The notes beneath the pieces were generated by a model. That model worked only from the letters and a program-made list of their open reading frames with translations. It was not told where the DNA came from and ran no database searches. Below are positions 56,576-64,000 of a stretch of DNA of 64,000 bases, piece after piece. The stretch is from an uncultured Acetatifactor sp. (GTDB taxonomy: Bacteria; Bacillota; Clostridia; Lachnospirales; Lachnospiraceae). A program made the translations under genes and the position numbers. How positions within the stretch are numbered: the stretch's first letter is position 1; the number at the start of each line of letters is the position of its first letter. Location of the stretch: positions 37,047-101,046 of the forward strand of contig CAJUGH010000012.1 of NCBI GenBank assembly GCA_910586215.1. Reading direction: 5' to 3'.

Positions 56576-56774
56576 TTTTGAAAAAGACGGCACCGCATAC
56601 AGAATGAAGCTGAACATCAGGACTTATTCCAACGGCAACCTTGCCCTTGCCATGCACATCCATACGGATGACGGCTGGTAGCCCTGGAATATCCTTACCG
56701 TGAATCTTGGCTTTCTCCTGGAAATGGTAGTGCCATTTTTACATTTGAAAAGTGTGGCAATACACTACTGTTAG
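56562..56774 (+). pseudogene. DUF4313-like small protein with an internal stop
   Basis: ATG at 56562 after GGAGG gives MKIFDFEKDGTAYRMKLNIR and continues to HTDDGW, where a TAG at 56679-56681 interrupts. The frame continues PWNILTVNLG, the typical next block of DUF4313 proteins found on Clostridia integrative elements. The C-terminus is diverged. Confidence 0.6.
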
Positions 56775-56783
56775 GAGGTGATC

Positions 56784-56946
56784 ATGATGTCCCTGTCAAT
56801 CAAAGATGCCCGAATTTTCAGCAATGCCTTAAAAAAGGTCAGAAAAATTACTCAGGCTGCTTTCCCTGTGTGATGAAAGCCGCCTGAAGGTTCTTACCGC
56901 TACGGCGGCAGCACTCGTCAGCGAAAGAAAAAATACATCCACCTGA
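56784..56946 (+). pseudogene. frameshifted small element gene
   Basis: AGGAGGTGATC then ATG: MMSLSIKDARIFSNALKKVR, then a shift at about 56846. The next frame gives LLSLCDESRLKVLTATAAAL and ends in a stop at 56944-56946. Restoring the frame gives a ~50-aa protein. Unknown function. Confidence 0.45.
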
Positions 56947-56984
56947 TCCGCCTGCAAATGTGCGCCGCCAGGCGCACGACAAAA

Positions 56985-57018
56985 ATATAACCCAACTCTT
57001 TCTTCAGTTGGGTTATAT
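56985..57018. terminator. strong bidirectional hairpin terminator
   Basis: ATATAACCCAACT pairs perfectly with AGTTGGGTTATAT across an 8-nt loop, with A-rich and T-rich flanks. Separates the decayed element genes from the winged-helix/ABC cluster. Confidence 0.7.
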
Positions 57019-57096
57019 TGTATACCTCAAATATCTGTATAATATATGTGAATAATAGATAGATTGTCGTTTCCATCGACAAATTACGGCGTTGCA

Positions 57097-57420
57097 TTAT
57101 CCTTTTTCATGATCAATACAAAATTTATATCCGTATCCATGCAGTGTGCGTATATTGGTGATCTTCAGCTTCGTCCTAAGACGGTATATAATATCCCTTA
57201 TGATATAGGCTCCTCCAGAATAGTCGTCCTTACTCACCGCATCATAAATCTGTTCCCTCGTAAATGCAATATCGGGATTTGACGCCAGAAAGTAAAGTAC
57301 ATCAAACTCCATCCGTGTAAGGACTACTTCCTGTTCATCAGCATAAACCGTCCTGCTTTCAGAACAAATCTGTAGTTTCCCATAAACTAAACTTTTATCT
57401 GTCTCAGCCACTATGATCAT
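57097..57420 (-). CDS. stand-alone OmpR/PhoB-type winged-helix DNA-binding protein
   Basis: 107 aa. Entirely a response-regulator output domain: LTRMEFDVLYFLASNPDIAF, TREQIYDAVSK, then VRDIIYRLRTKLK-like wording (IIRDIIYRLRTKLK) and RTLHGYGYKF. No receiver domain precedes it. The site GGAG fits a GTG at 57409-57411 better than the ATG at 57420. It is transcribed last, 44 bp after an ABC exporter gene, and may be in the same transcript. Could be a constitutive or truncated regulator. Confidence 0.8.
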   Translation of the reverse strand: MIIVAETDKSLVYGKLQICSESRTVYADEQEVVLTRMEFDVLYFLASNPDIAFTREQIYDAVSKDDYSGGAYIIRDIIYRLRTKLKITNIRTLHGYGYKFCIDHEKG

Positions 57421-57464
57421 CTCCTAATTGACTAAATAAATCTTTCTAAACAATTTTATATACA

Positions 57465-59195
57465 TTAAATCCCCCAGTCACTGCTGATCATCTGCAGCTT
57501 TGCCATATGCGGATAAATCCTGCCTGTGTTCATCAGTTCTTCCGGCGTTCCCTGTTCAGCAACAGAACCACCGGAAAGCACTACCACTTTATCCGCACCG
57601 CTTACGGTACGCATACGGTGGGCAATCACAAGTACCGTTTTATCCTTTATCAGCCTTGATAACGCAGCCTGTATCAGTGTTTCATTCTCCACATCAAGGC
57701 TTGCCGTTGCTTCATCAAGCAAAATGATAGGGGCATTTTTGAGGAAAGCGCGGGCGATTGAAATACGCTGGCGTTCACCTCCGGACAGTTCGCAGCCATT
57801 TTCCCCGATCATGCTGAAAAACCCATCCGGGAGTTTTGCCGCAAATTCCTCACAGTTTGCCAGCCTTGCCGCAGCAATCACTTCTTCATCCGTCGCATCC
57901 TTCCTGCCTATCCTAATATTCTCCATGATCGTATTGTTAAACAGCGTCACATCCTGGAATACAATAGAATACAGCGACAATAATGTTTCCGGCTCTATCT
58001 TCGATATATCCATGCCGCCAACTGTGATTTTTCCTTTATTGATATCCCAAAACCGTGCCGCAAGACGTGACACCGTAGTTTTGCCACCGCCAGACGGTCC
58101 GACTAAGGCGGTAACTTCCCCCTGTTTTGCCGTAAAAGATACGTCTTTTAATACGGTTTCCCCGGTATTATAAGCAAATCCCACATGATCAAACACAATA
58201 TCATAGCCTTTATTTGTCATTCTGTCTGTTCCTGTCTGGACAGGCTGGTCAAGGATTTCATTCATGCGGTTTATGTTCGTTTTCGTGGAAATTACCGCAG
58301 CAAGATTCTGTAATGCGCCCTCAAGCGGGGCATACAGTCTGGAAGCCACAAGCAAAAACATAAAGAATAACGGAATATCAATCTCCCCACGGATAAGCAG
58401 CGCAGAACCCACAAGTGCGACCGTAGCAATCCCGAACTTTAATATCAGCGTTGAAGAAACAACAAATATCGCTACACCAAGTTCCGCTATGATATGCCGC
58501 TTCTCTACATCATCAATTTTTTTATTAAGCCCTTTCAGATAGTTTTCTTCCGCATTATTTGCCTTCAGATCCTGCAAACTTTCGATGCACTCCTGTACGC
58601 CTTCTTCCAGCGCAACATCTGCTTTCACCAGCCTGCTTTGAAAATATTCCTGAATGCGGGCTGAAAAGAATGTGATTGCAAATGCAATCGGCAAAACCCA
58701 AACGGCCGCAAGAGCCATGCGCCAGTCGTATGCAAAAAGGCAAATTCCAATCAAAGTTGTTGAAATAAGTGAACCTACCAAAGAAGGTACAAAATGCGAA
58801 AATGCTGTTTCAAGTGTTGCACAATCGCTCATAATGGAATTTGTTAAATCAGCAAGGTCTTTTTTTCCAAAAAAGGATAATGGAATTTTACGGAGCTGCT
58901 CGGCTAAGGAAATACGCCTTACCCCGCTTTCCACATAAGTTGCTAAATAAGTGGCATTATACTGAAACCGGGTAACGATAAATATAAGGCATAAGCATAT
59001 CAAAGCGCCTGCCGCATAAAAAACAATGCGGTTTCCGTTCACGCCCCCATTCATCATATCAATCACAAAATAATACAATAACCCGACCGGAAGCATAAAG
59101 GATATATCCTGCGCCACGCAGGCAAGACAGCCTTTTATCAGATCAACCGCCCCCTGCCTTGATAATGCGAAACGTCTTTGTAATGTCTTAATCAT
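57465..59195 (-). CDS. ABC exporter half-transporter (membrane + ATPase)
   Basis: 576 aa. Six-helix exporter membrane domain (~1-310) and ATPase: Walker A GPSGGGKTT, signature ELSGGERQRIS, Walker B ILLDEATASLD, and His switch VIAHRM. All catalytic residues present. It starts within the stop of the partner gene (4-bp overlap), so the two form a heterodimer. The overall pair resembles the IrtAB/YbtPQ-type transporters, which handle siderophores or peptides, and also drug exporters; substrate unknown. Confidence 0.92.
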   Translation of the reverse strand: MIKTLQRRFALSRQGAVDLIKGCLACVAQDISFMLPVGLLYYFVIDMMNGGVNGNRIVFYAAGALICLCLIFIVTRFQYNATYLATYVESGVRRISLAEQLRKIPLSFFGKKDLADLTNSIMSDCATLETAFSHFVPSLVGSLISTTLIGICLFAYDWRMALAAVWVLPIAFAITFFSARIQEYFQSRLVKADVALEEGVQECIESLQDLKANNAEENYLKGLNKKIDDVEKRHIIAELGVAIFVVSSTLILKFGIATVALVGSALLIRGEIDIPLFFMFLLVASRLYAPLEGALQNLAAVISTKTNINRMNEILDQPVQTGTDRMTNKGYDIVFDHVGFAYNTGETVLKDVSFTAKQGEVTALVGPSGGGKTTVSRLAARFWDINKGKITVGGMDISKIEPETLLSLYSIVFQDVTLFNNTIMENIRIGRKDATDEEVIAAARLANCEEFAAKLPDGFFSMIGENGCELSGGERQRISIARAFLKNAPIILLDEATASLDVENETLIQAALSRLIKDKTVLVIAHRMRTVSGADKVVVLSGGSVAEQGTPEELMNTGRIYPHMAKLQMISSDWGI

Positions 59196-61039
59196 GCGTT
59201 TACCTCCAATCCTTCTTTCTCATTCGAGATTTTTCTGGTGTCTTCCGAAGAAAGACGCCATGCTGCCGCTTCGGAATAATTTTTCCACATACGGGTAAAT
59301 ATGCCATTTTTCTCTATCAGTCCGCTGTGTGTGCCGCTTTCCACAATCTTACCGTCCTGCAATACATAAATGCAGTCTGCTTCTGTGATTGATGACAACC
59401 TGTGCGCGATCATAATAACTGTTTTTCTAGGCGAATTTTTATTTGCCTTGGAAATGGCAGATAAAGCCTGCTGCACACGCACCTCATTATCCGGATCGGC
59501 AAATGCCGTCGCTTCGTCAAGAATCAGGATCGGCGCATTTTTCAGAATTGCACGGGCAATCGCTATCCTCTGCTGTTCACCGCCGGACAGGTAAACCCCG
59601 TTTGTACCGACAACCGTATCTATGCCATCCGGCAGTTTTTCGATTATATCCATGCACTGTGCGGCTTTCAGCGCATCTGTAATTTCTTCCCTTGTTGCGC
59701 CAGGCCTTGCCATCCGCACATTTTCCAGTATGGACGTTTTGATAAGGCGGCTGTTCTGGAATACAAAAGACACCTTATCCATCAAGATTTCTTTCGGAAT
59801 ATCACGTATATCAATATCCCCTATCCGTATGCATCCTTTCTGCGGATCAAAATACCTTGTGACAATATTAGCAAGGGTAGTCTTGCCACCTCCGGATGCA
59901 CCGACCAACGCTACTGTCTGCCCCGGCTCGATTGTAAGCGATACATCCTCAAGTGCATTTTTCTTACTGCCATAACTGTAACTAACGTGTTCTAATACAA
60001 CCCCATTGTCTTTTGGTATATTGCTTTCCCCACTTTCAGACAATGGCTTTTCGTTCAGCACTTCATCAATCCTGCCTATTGCATCATTTACAATCATTGC
60101 GTCCTCACTCATAAACATGATTTTTGTGAGTGTCGTGCCGATCACAGGCGTAATCACAATATAGAAAATAAGATTCAGCAGCAGTTCATTTGTCACGCCG
60201 CCCCTTGTAAAGAGAATGCCCCCGGCAATCAAAAAGGCAAATACCCCATTGATCGCTGTTGTATAGCACATCATTGGCAGGCGCAGGGCTTTTGTATATG
60301 CGATCACCCATTTTTCATAATTATCAATCGCTGACTTAAAACGCTTGAAAGAAAAGATTGTTTGCCCGAAAGTCTTTACTACGGGTACGCCCCTCACATA
60401 CTCAACCGCCTCATTCGACATATCAGAAAGTGCGTTTTGGTATTCTTTCATTTTTTGCTCCATGCCCTTTCCGGTCATTTTCATCATGATCAGGAAACCA
60501 AGAACAACGGGAACAAGACTTAAAAGCCCTAACCGCCAGTCAAACGCAAGCAGCAGGAAAAGCAGACCTATGGGTGTGGCAATCGCCCCCGCTTTATCCG
60601 GAAGCCTGTGTGCAAGGTAGGTCTCCGTAGCGGTACTGGAAGTGTTGACAATCCGCCTCAGTTTTCCGCTTCCGTACTTTTCCGTTACCCCAAGCGGCAG
60701 GGCTGTAATATGCCGCATAAGTTCCTTACGGATATTGGCGGCAACCCGAAAAGCGCTTACGTGCGAACACATCAGGGCAGCTATATAGACGACAATAGCG
60801 ATAACCGCAAACAATACGGCAGACCAGCCGTAGCGTGTGACATTCCCCGCCTGTGAGAAGTCTGGGGAAACTTCCAGTATGTCGTGAATGATACGCCATA
60901 TATACCAAAAAGGCACAAGAGCCAGCAGCGCACTCATTACGGACAGTACCCAAGAAAGATAGGTTAAAATCTTATGCCCCCCAGCATAACCCATCAATCT
61001 TGATAGATTAGACTCCTTTTTCTGTGAAAAAGTTTTCAT
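59192..61039 (-). CDS. ABC exporter half-transporter, partner subunit
   Basis: 615 aa, ATG after AAGGAGGATTTTTCAG. Membrane domain with GKLRRIVNTSSTATETYLAH, ATPase with Walker A GASGGGKTT, signature YLSGGEQQRIA, Walker B ILDEATAFADPDNE and VIMIAHRLSS. The AFADPDNE wording is common in the IrtA/YbtP group. First gene of the exporter operon; a 242-bp gap separates it from the TetR gene transcribed the same way. Confidence 0.92.
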   Translation of the reverse strand: MKTFSQKKESNLSRLMGYAGGHKILTYLSWVLSVMSALLALVPFWYIWRIIHDILEVSPDFSQAGNVTRYGWSAVLFAVIAIVVYIAALMCSHVSAFRVAANIRKELMRHITALPLGVTEKYGSGKLRRIVNTSSTATETYLAHRLPDKAGAIATPIGLLFLLLAFDWRLGLLSLVPVVLGFLIMMKMTGKGMEQKMKEYQNALSDMSNEAVEYVRGVPVVKTFGQTIFSFKRFKSAIDNYEKWVIAYTKALRLPMMCYTTAINGVFAFLIAGGILFTRGGVTNELLLNLIFYIVITPVIGTTLTKIMFMSEDAMIVNDAIGRIDEVLNEKPLSESGESNIPKDNGVVLEHVSYSYGSKKNALEDVSLTIEPGQTVALVGASGGGKTTLANIVTRYFDPQKGCIRIGDIDIRDIPKEILMDKVSFVFQNSRLIKTSILENVRMARPGATREEITDALKAAQCMDIIEKLPDGIDTVVGTNGVYLSGGEQQRIAIARAILKNAPILILDEATAFADPDNEVRVQQALSAISKANKNSPRKTVIMIAHRLSSITEADCIYVLQDGKIVESGTHSGLIEKNGIFTRMWKNYSEAAAWRLSSEDTRKISNEKEGLEVNA

Positions 61040-61281
61040 CTGAAAAATCCTCCTTGAAAATTTTTAGCTAATTGAGCCTGTTCAATAAAGTTATGATAAT
61101 GAGGGAATCATAGCGTCCTCAAATATCCTCATTTTGGTTAGTTTCACTTCCTTGTAGTTAGTATAAACTAACCTATGTGCCAAATATAATGGAAAGTTTG
61201 CACTTCCCATTATCAAATCTGATTGAACATTAGCAGTTCAATCAGCAAAAATTGTAGGGCAGACTGCCCTTACACTCGCTT

Positions 61282-61899
61282 TTATTGCCCCATAATTTTC
61301 ATCCACCCTGCGGTGTAAAAAGCCCTCATTTCTTTCAGATAATGCTTCGCTTCTTCAAGCGGCATTTCATGTATGATTATTTCAAAAAAAGTGTTAAACA
61401 TTCCCGTGATTAGGATGTGCTCCAACCGTTCATCAATATGTGGCGCTGGTCTGCCTATTTTTTCAAGCACCGTCAGATAATCATTCGTTCCCTTTACCTC
61501 TATCTCCACCATTTCATCAATCAGCTTTGAGAAGCGTGTACCCTCTGAACAGCAGAGTATGAGTTTAAACTCATTCAGGTGCTCATAGGCATACAAAAGC
61601 ATTTCATACATACACTCGCCGGAAGTAGATGTAAGATTGTCCGGCTGTTCCTCTGGCGGTATATCCGTAAATTCTTTCTGCGCCCTGCAAAAGCGTTCTA
61701 ACAGGAAGTTGTAGTGTTCGCCTGCCAGTGCCTCAAATAAGTCCTCCTTACTGTCATAATAGCCATAAAATGCACCCGTTGTCACACCTGCTGTTTTGAC
61801 AATGTTCCGCAAGGAAGCAGACTTGAAGCCTTTTTCAAGAAATTCCTGCATAGCGGCTGCATGGATTAAATTTAAGGTGGTCTGCTCTATTTCACTCAT
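61282..61899 (-). CDS. TetR/AcrR-family repressor
   Basis: 205 aa. N-terminal HTH: LIHAAAMQEFLEKGFKSASL, then VTTGAFYGYYDSKEDLFEAL, the classical TetR signature. The C-terminal ligand-binding domain is all-helical. It lies directly upstream of the ABC exporter genes on the same strand and has a double palindrome just upstream of its start, so it probably represses itself and the exporter. Confidence 0.93.
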   Translation of the reverse strand: MSEIEQTTLNLIHAAAMQEFLEKGFKSASLRNIVKTAGVTTGAFYGYYDSKEDLFEALAGEHYNFLLERFCRAQKEFTDIPPEEQPDNLTSTSGECMYEMLLYAYEHLNEFKLILCCSEGTRFSKLIDEMVEIEVKGTNDYLTVLEKIGRPAPHIDERLEHILITGMFNTFFEIIIHEMPLEEAKHYLKEMRAFYTAGWMKIMGQ

Positions 61900-61919
61900 T
61901 TCCCATCCCCCCCGAATTT

Positions 61920-61947
61920 TATAACGGCGTTATATAACCCTGTTATA
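61920..61947. promoter_or_regulatory. double TetR operator
   Basis: Two 15-bp palindromes TATAAC-N3-GTTATA overlap by 2 bp (61920-61934 and 61933-61947; centres 13 bp apart), 21 bp upstream of the TetR start. This is a very typical operator for a TetR dimer of dimers. Confidence 0.8.
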
Positions 61948-62127
61948 TTGTATGTCAGAAAGAATGTTTTGTCAACATTTATTTTTCCTATGTTTCCAGT
62001 TTCCATCTATGCGGATTTCCTGTCAAACACGAAATCCGCATAGATGTCTTTCTGCTCGATTGTGTGAATTACCTATTCTGAATCTTCATCAAAACAGATT
62101 ACCTTGTATGATCATTTTCCTCCTTAC

Positions 62128-62595
62128 TTACTGCCTGCTCATCCGTCTGATATAGCTGCAGATCATATCGGCTGTTTCCTCCTCGCCCACGGATGCGTCA
62201 ATGCACAGTTCATAGCCGTGGGGATCGCCCCACTCCTGCCCGGAAACGCTTTTATAGTATGCGCTCCTTGCGGCATCCGACCTTGCAATGCTCTTTTTCG
62301 CAGCTTCCGGGCTGTCTCCGTACATCTCCATTACCTTTTTCTCCCGGTAGCTTTCCGGGGCATAAATAAAGATACGTACCACATTCGAATAATACCGCAG
62401 CACATAGTCCGCCGAGCGCCCTATGATGACGCAGGAACCCGCATCCGCAATATGCCGGATGGCCTTTTCCTGTGCCGCGACAGCGCGCATTACCGGGTCG
62501 GCTGTGAGATACAACTCCCGCATAACGGCATTTTCATCGGAATTGCTGCCGCAGCGGGCTCCTGCTCTCTCTTCTCCTGACCTAATTCCTTCCAT
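62128..62595 (-). pseudogene. truncated cytidylate-kinase-like protein
   Basis: 155 aa. It matches the C-terminal two-thirds of the Cmk-like family: AIRHIADAGSCVIIGRSADYVL, ARSDAARSAYYKSVSGQEWG, then YELCIDASVGEEETADMICS. The N-terminal P-loop (ISREFGSGG in the family) is absent, so it cannot bind ATP normally. Its upstream part overlaps the end of the MATE gene by 106 bp in another frame, suggesting a deletion that joined the two genes. Confidence 0.7.
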
Positions 62596-63926
62596 ACCTG
62601 AACCATAACTGCTGCCGTAACTAAAATGGCAAGCACATCCGCAGCCGGAGCTGCCCAGAAAATGCCGGTAACACCCATGAAAACAGGGATCAAAAGGGAA
62701 AAAACAATCAGCAGCACATCCCGCAGGACAGACAACGGCGCAGCTGCCTTTGCCTTGCCGATGGACTGTAGAAAAATGGCGCAGACCTTCTGAACACAGG
62801 TCACAAGGATAAGGGAAAGGTATATCCGCAGGCAGAGTACGGCAAAATCAAAATAAACAGGGTCACTTGCCGAGCCGAACATCCGAATGAATACACCGGG
62901 GACAACCTCAAACAGGACGGTGCAGGCCAGTCCCACAATAGCCGTCCACTTAACCATCAATTTCAGCAGCTCACGTACCCGTCCATAATTTTTCGCACCG
63001 TAGTTATAACCCACAATCGGCTGAGCGCCCACAGCGATACCTATGGCAATATTCAGCACAATCTGAAAGAGCTTCATAATGACCACGAATGCCGCCAGAG
63101 GGATATCCGCGCCATAAACGGAACCTGCGCCGTACTTCACCAGCAGGATATTGTTGACAACCGTAATGACCACGATGGAAAGCTGTGTCAAGAGGCTTGA
63201 GGTCCCCAGGGCCATCACCGGCTTCAAAAGCGCCATACTCGGCCTGAAGCTGCCGGTGCCTATCCGGAACGTTTTCGGATGCCTTAAATAAGCCGCGCAG
63301 ATTAAGAAACTGACAAACTGCCCCAAAATGGTAGCCCATGCCGCACCCTTGATTCCCATGTCCAGGGCAAAAATAGCCACCGGGTCGCCGATAATATTGA
63401 TAATTGCGCCGGTAAGCATGGCAACCATGGCGTATTTCGGACTGCCATCCGCCCTAATGATGGAAGCAAGCGTATTCTGTGTCATGGCAAGGGGCATCAT
63501 AGCAAAGATGATCATGCCATACTCATGTGCCATCTGTATATTTGCATCTGTCGCGCCGATCATGCGCAGCAGGCCGTCACCCCACAGATAGGCAATGACA
63601 ATCACCACCACACCGGAGAAAAACGATCCAAAAACCGCACTGCCAACACTCCTGTGAATGTCCTTTGTTTCCCCGCGCCCCAGAGAAACGCTCAGCGCGG
63701 CGGCGGCTCCGTCACCAAAGAACAGGCTTAACCCCCACCCTACTACCGTGATCGGAAAGATTACGCCGGTAGCGGCATTGCCCAGATAGCCCACGCCGTT
63801 GCCCACAAATATCTGGTCTACAATATTGTAGAGGCATGAAATGATAAGGGAACAGATGCAGGGAATTGCAAACTTCTGCAGCAGTTTCCCCACTTTTTCC
63901 GTGCCAAGATAGTTACTGTTTTCCAT
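62490..63926 (-). CDS. MATE-family multidrug efflux transporter
   Basis: 478 aa from the ATG at 63924-63926 (AAGGAGG 6 bp upstream). Twelve membrane segments; the family start LQKFAIPCICSLIISCLYNI and DQIFVGNGVGYLGNAA are typical of the Firmicute DinF/NorM-like MATE group. Exports cationic compounds with Na+ or H+. The last ~25 residues (EQEPAAAAIPMKMPLCGSCI...) do not look like MATE and are the out-of-frame reading of the truncated kinase gene, so the original stop was lost. Confidence 0.93.
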   Translation of the reverse strand: MENSNYLGTEKVGKLLQKFAIPCICSLIISCLYNIVDQIFVGNGVGYLGNAATGVIFPITVVGWGLSLFFGDGAAAALSVSLGRGETKDIHRSVGSAVFGSFFSGVVVIVIAYLWGDGLLRMIGATDANIQMAHEYGMIIFAMMPLAMTQNTLASIIRADGSPKYAMVAMLTGAIINIIGDPVAIFALDMGIKGAAWATILGQFVSFLICAAYLRHPKTFRIGTGSFRPSMALLKPVMALGTSSLLTQLSIVVITVVNNILLVKYGAGSVYGADIPLAAFVVIMKLFQIVLNIAIGIAVGAQPIVGYNYGAKNYGRVRELLKLMVKWTAIVGLACTVLFEVVPGVFIRMFGSASDPVYFDFAVLCLRIYLSLILVTCVQKVCAIFLQSIGKAKAAAPLSVLRDVLLIVFSLLIPVFMGVTGIFWAAPAADVLAILVTAAVMVQVWKELGQEKREQEPAAAAIPMKMPLCGSCISQPTR

Positions 63927-64000
63927 AATAGTCCTCCTTTTTGCACAAAAAAACGACACCTGCAGCACCCGTACCGTAATCAGATTTACGCGCGGTGCGC

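Overview
The window looks like a chromosomal segment of an anaerobic Firmicute, most likely a gut Lachnospiraceae (Clostridia). Reasons: moderate G+C with AGGAGG-type ribosome sites, an LplB/YtcP-type sugar ABC operon, a GH112 phosphorylase, a formate/nitrite channel beside an OFA transporter, a type I-C CRISPR system, relics resembling the sporulation gene spmB, and a decayed mobile element with three tandem large serine recombinases. Species is not resolved.

Layout. (1) 1-12.1 kb: the 5' end of a probable M3 peptidase gene, a membrane protein, then a six-gene minus-strand operon (two permeases, lipoprotein, GH105, SGNH esterase, GH112 phosphorylase) divergent from an AraC regulator. Together they look like uptake and intracellular breakdown of acetylated rhamnogalacturonan oligosaccharides. 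(2) 12.1-24.4 kb: a 2-isopropylmalate synthase fused to a C-terminal AraC DNA-binding domain (the most unusual protein here), formate transporters, a CtpE-like P-type ATPase, CutC, a GNAT enzyme, a sulfatase and a hemerythrin protein. (3) 24.5-41 kb: a complete type I-C CRISPR-Cas locus, cas3-cas5c-cas8c-cas7c-cas4-cas1-cas2-leader-array, all on the minus strand. By hand count the array has 122 repeats (121 spacers), with a degenerate terminal repeat at the leader-distal end. Some spacers are related to one another, and one resembles a tRNA-Leu gene. (4) 41-49.9 kb: a structured ~205-bp repeat element with a partial second copy at 21.7 kb, a GNAT enzyme, an XRE regulator, a P-loop kinase-like protein, a UvrD/PcrA helicase with an extra C-terminal Cys-rich domain, and several pseudogenes, including up to three relics of the 3' end of a spmB-like gene. 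(5) 49.9-57 kb: three adjacent serine recombinases and decaying element genes. (6) 57-64 kb: a winged-helix regulator, a heterodimeric ABC exporter, a TetR regulator with a clear double operator, and a MATE transporter followed by a truncated cytidylate-kinase-like gene.

Start sites were chosen from visible ribosome binding sites. All function calls come from reading motifs and family resemblance by eye; no database search was possible.
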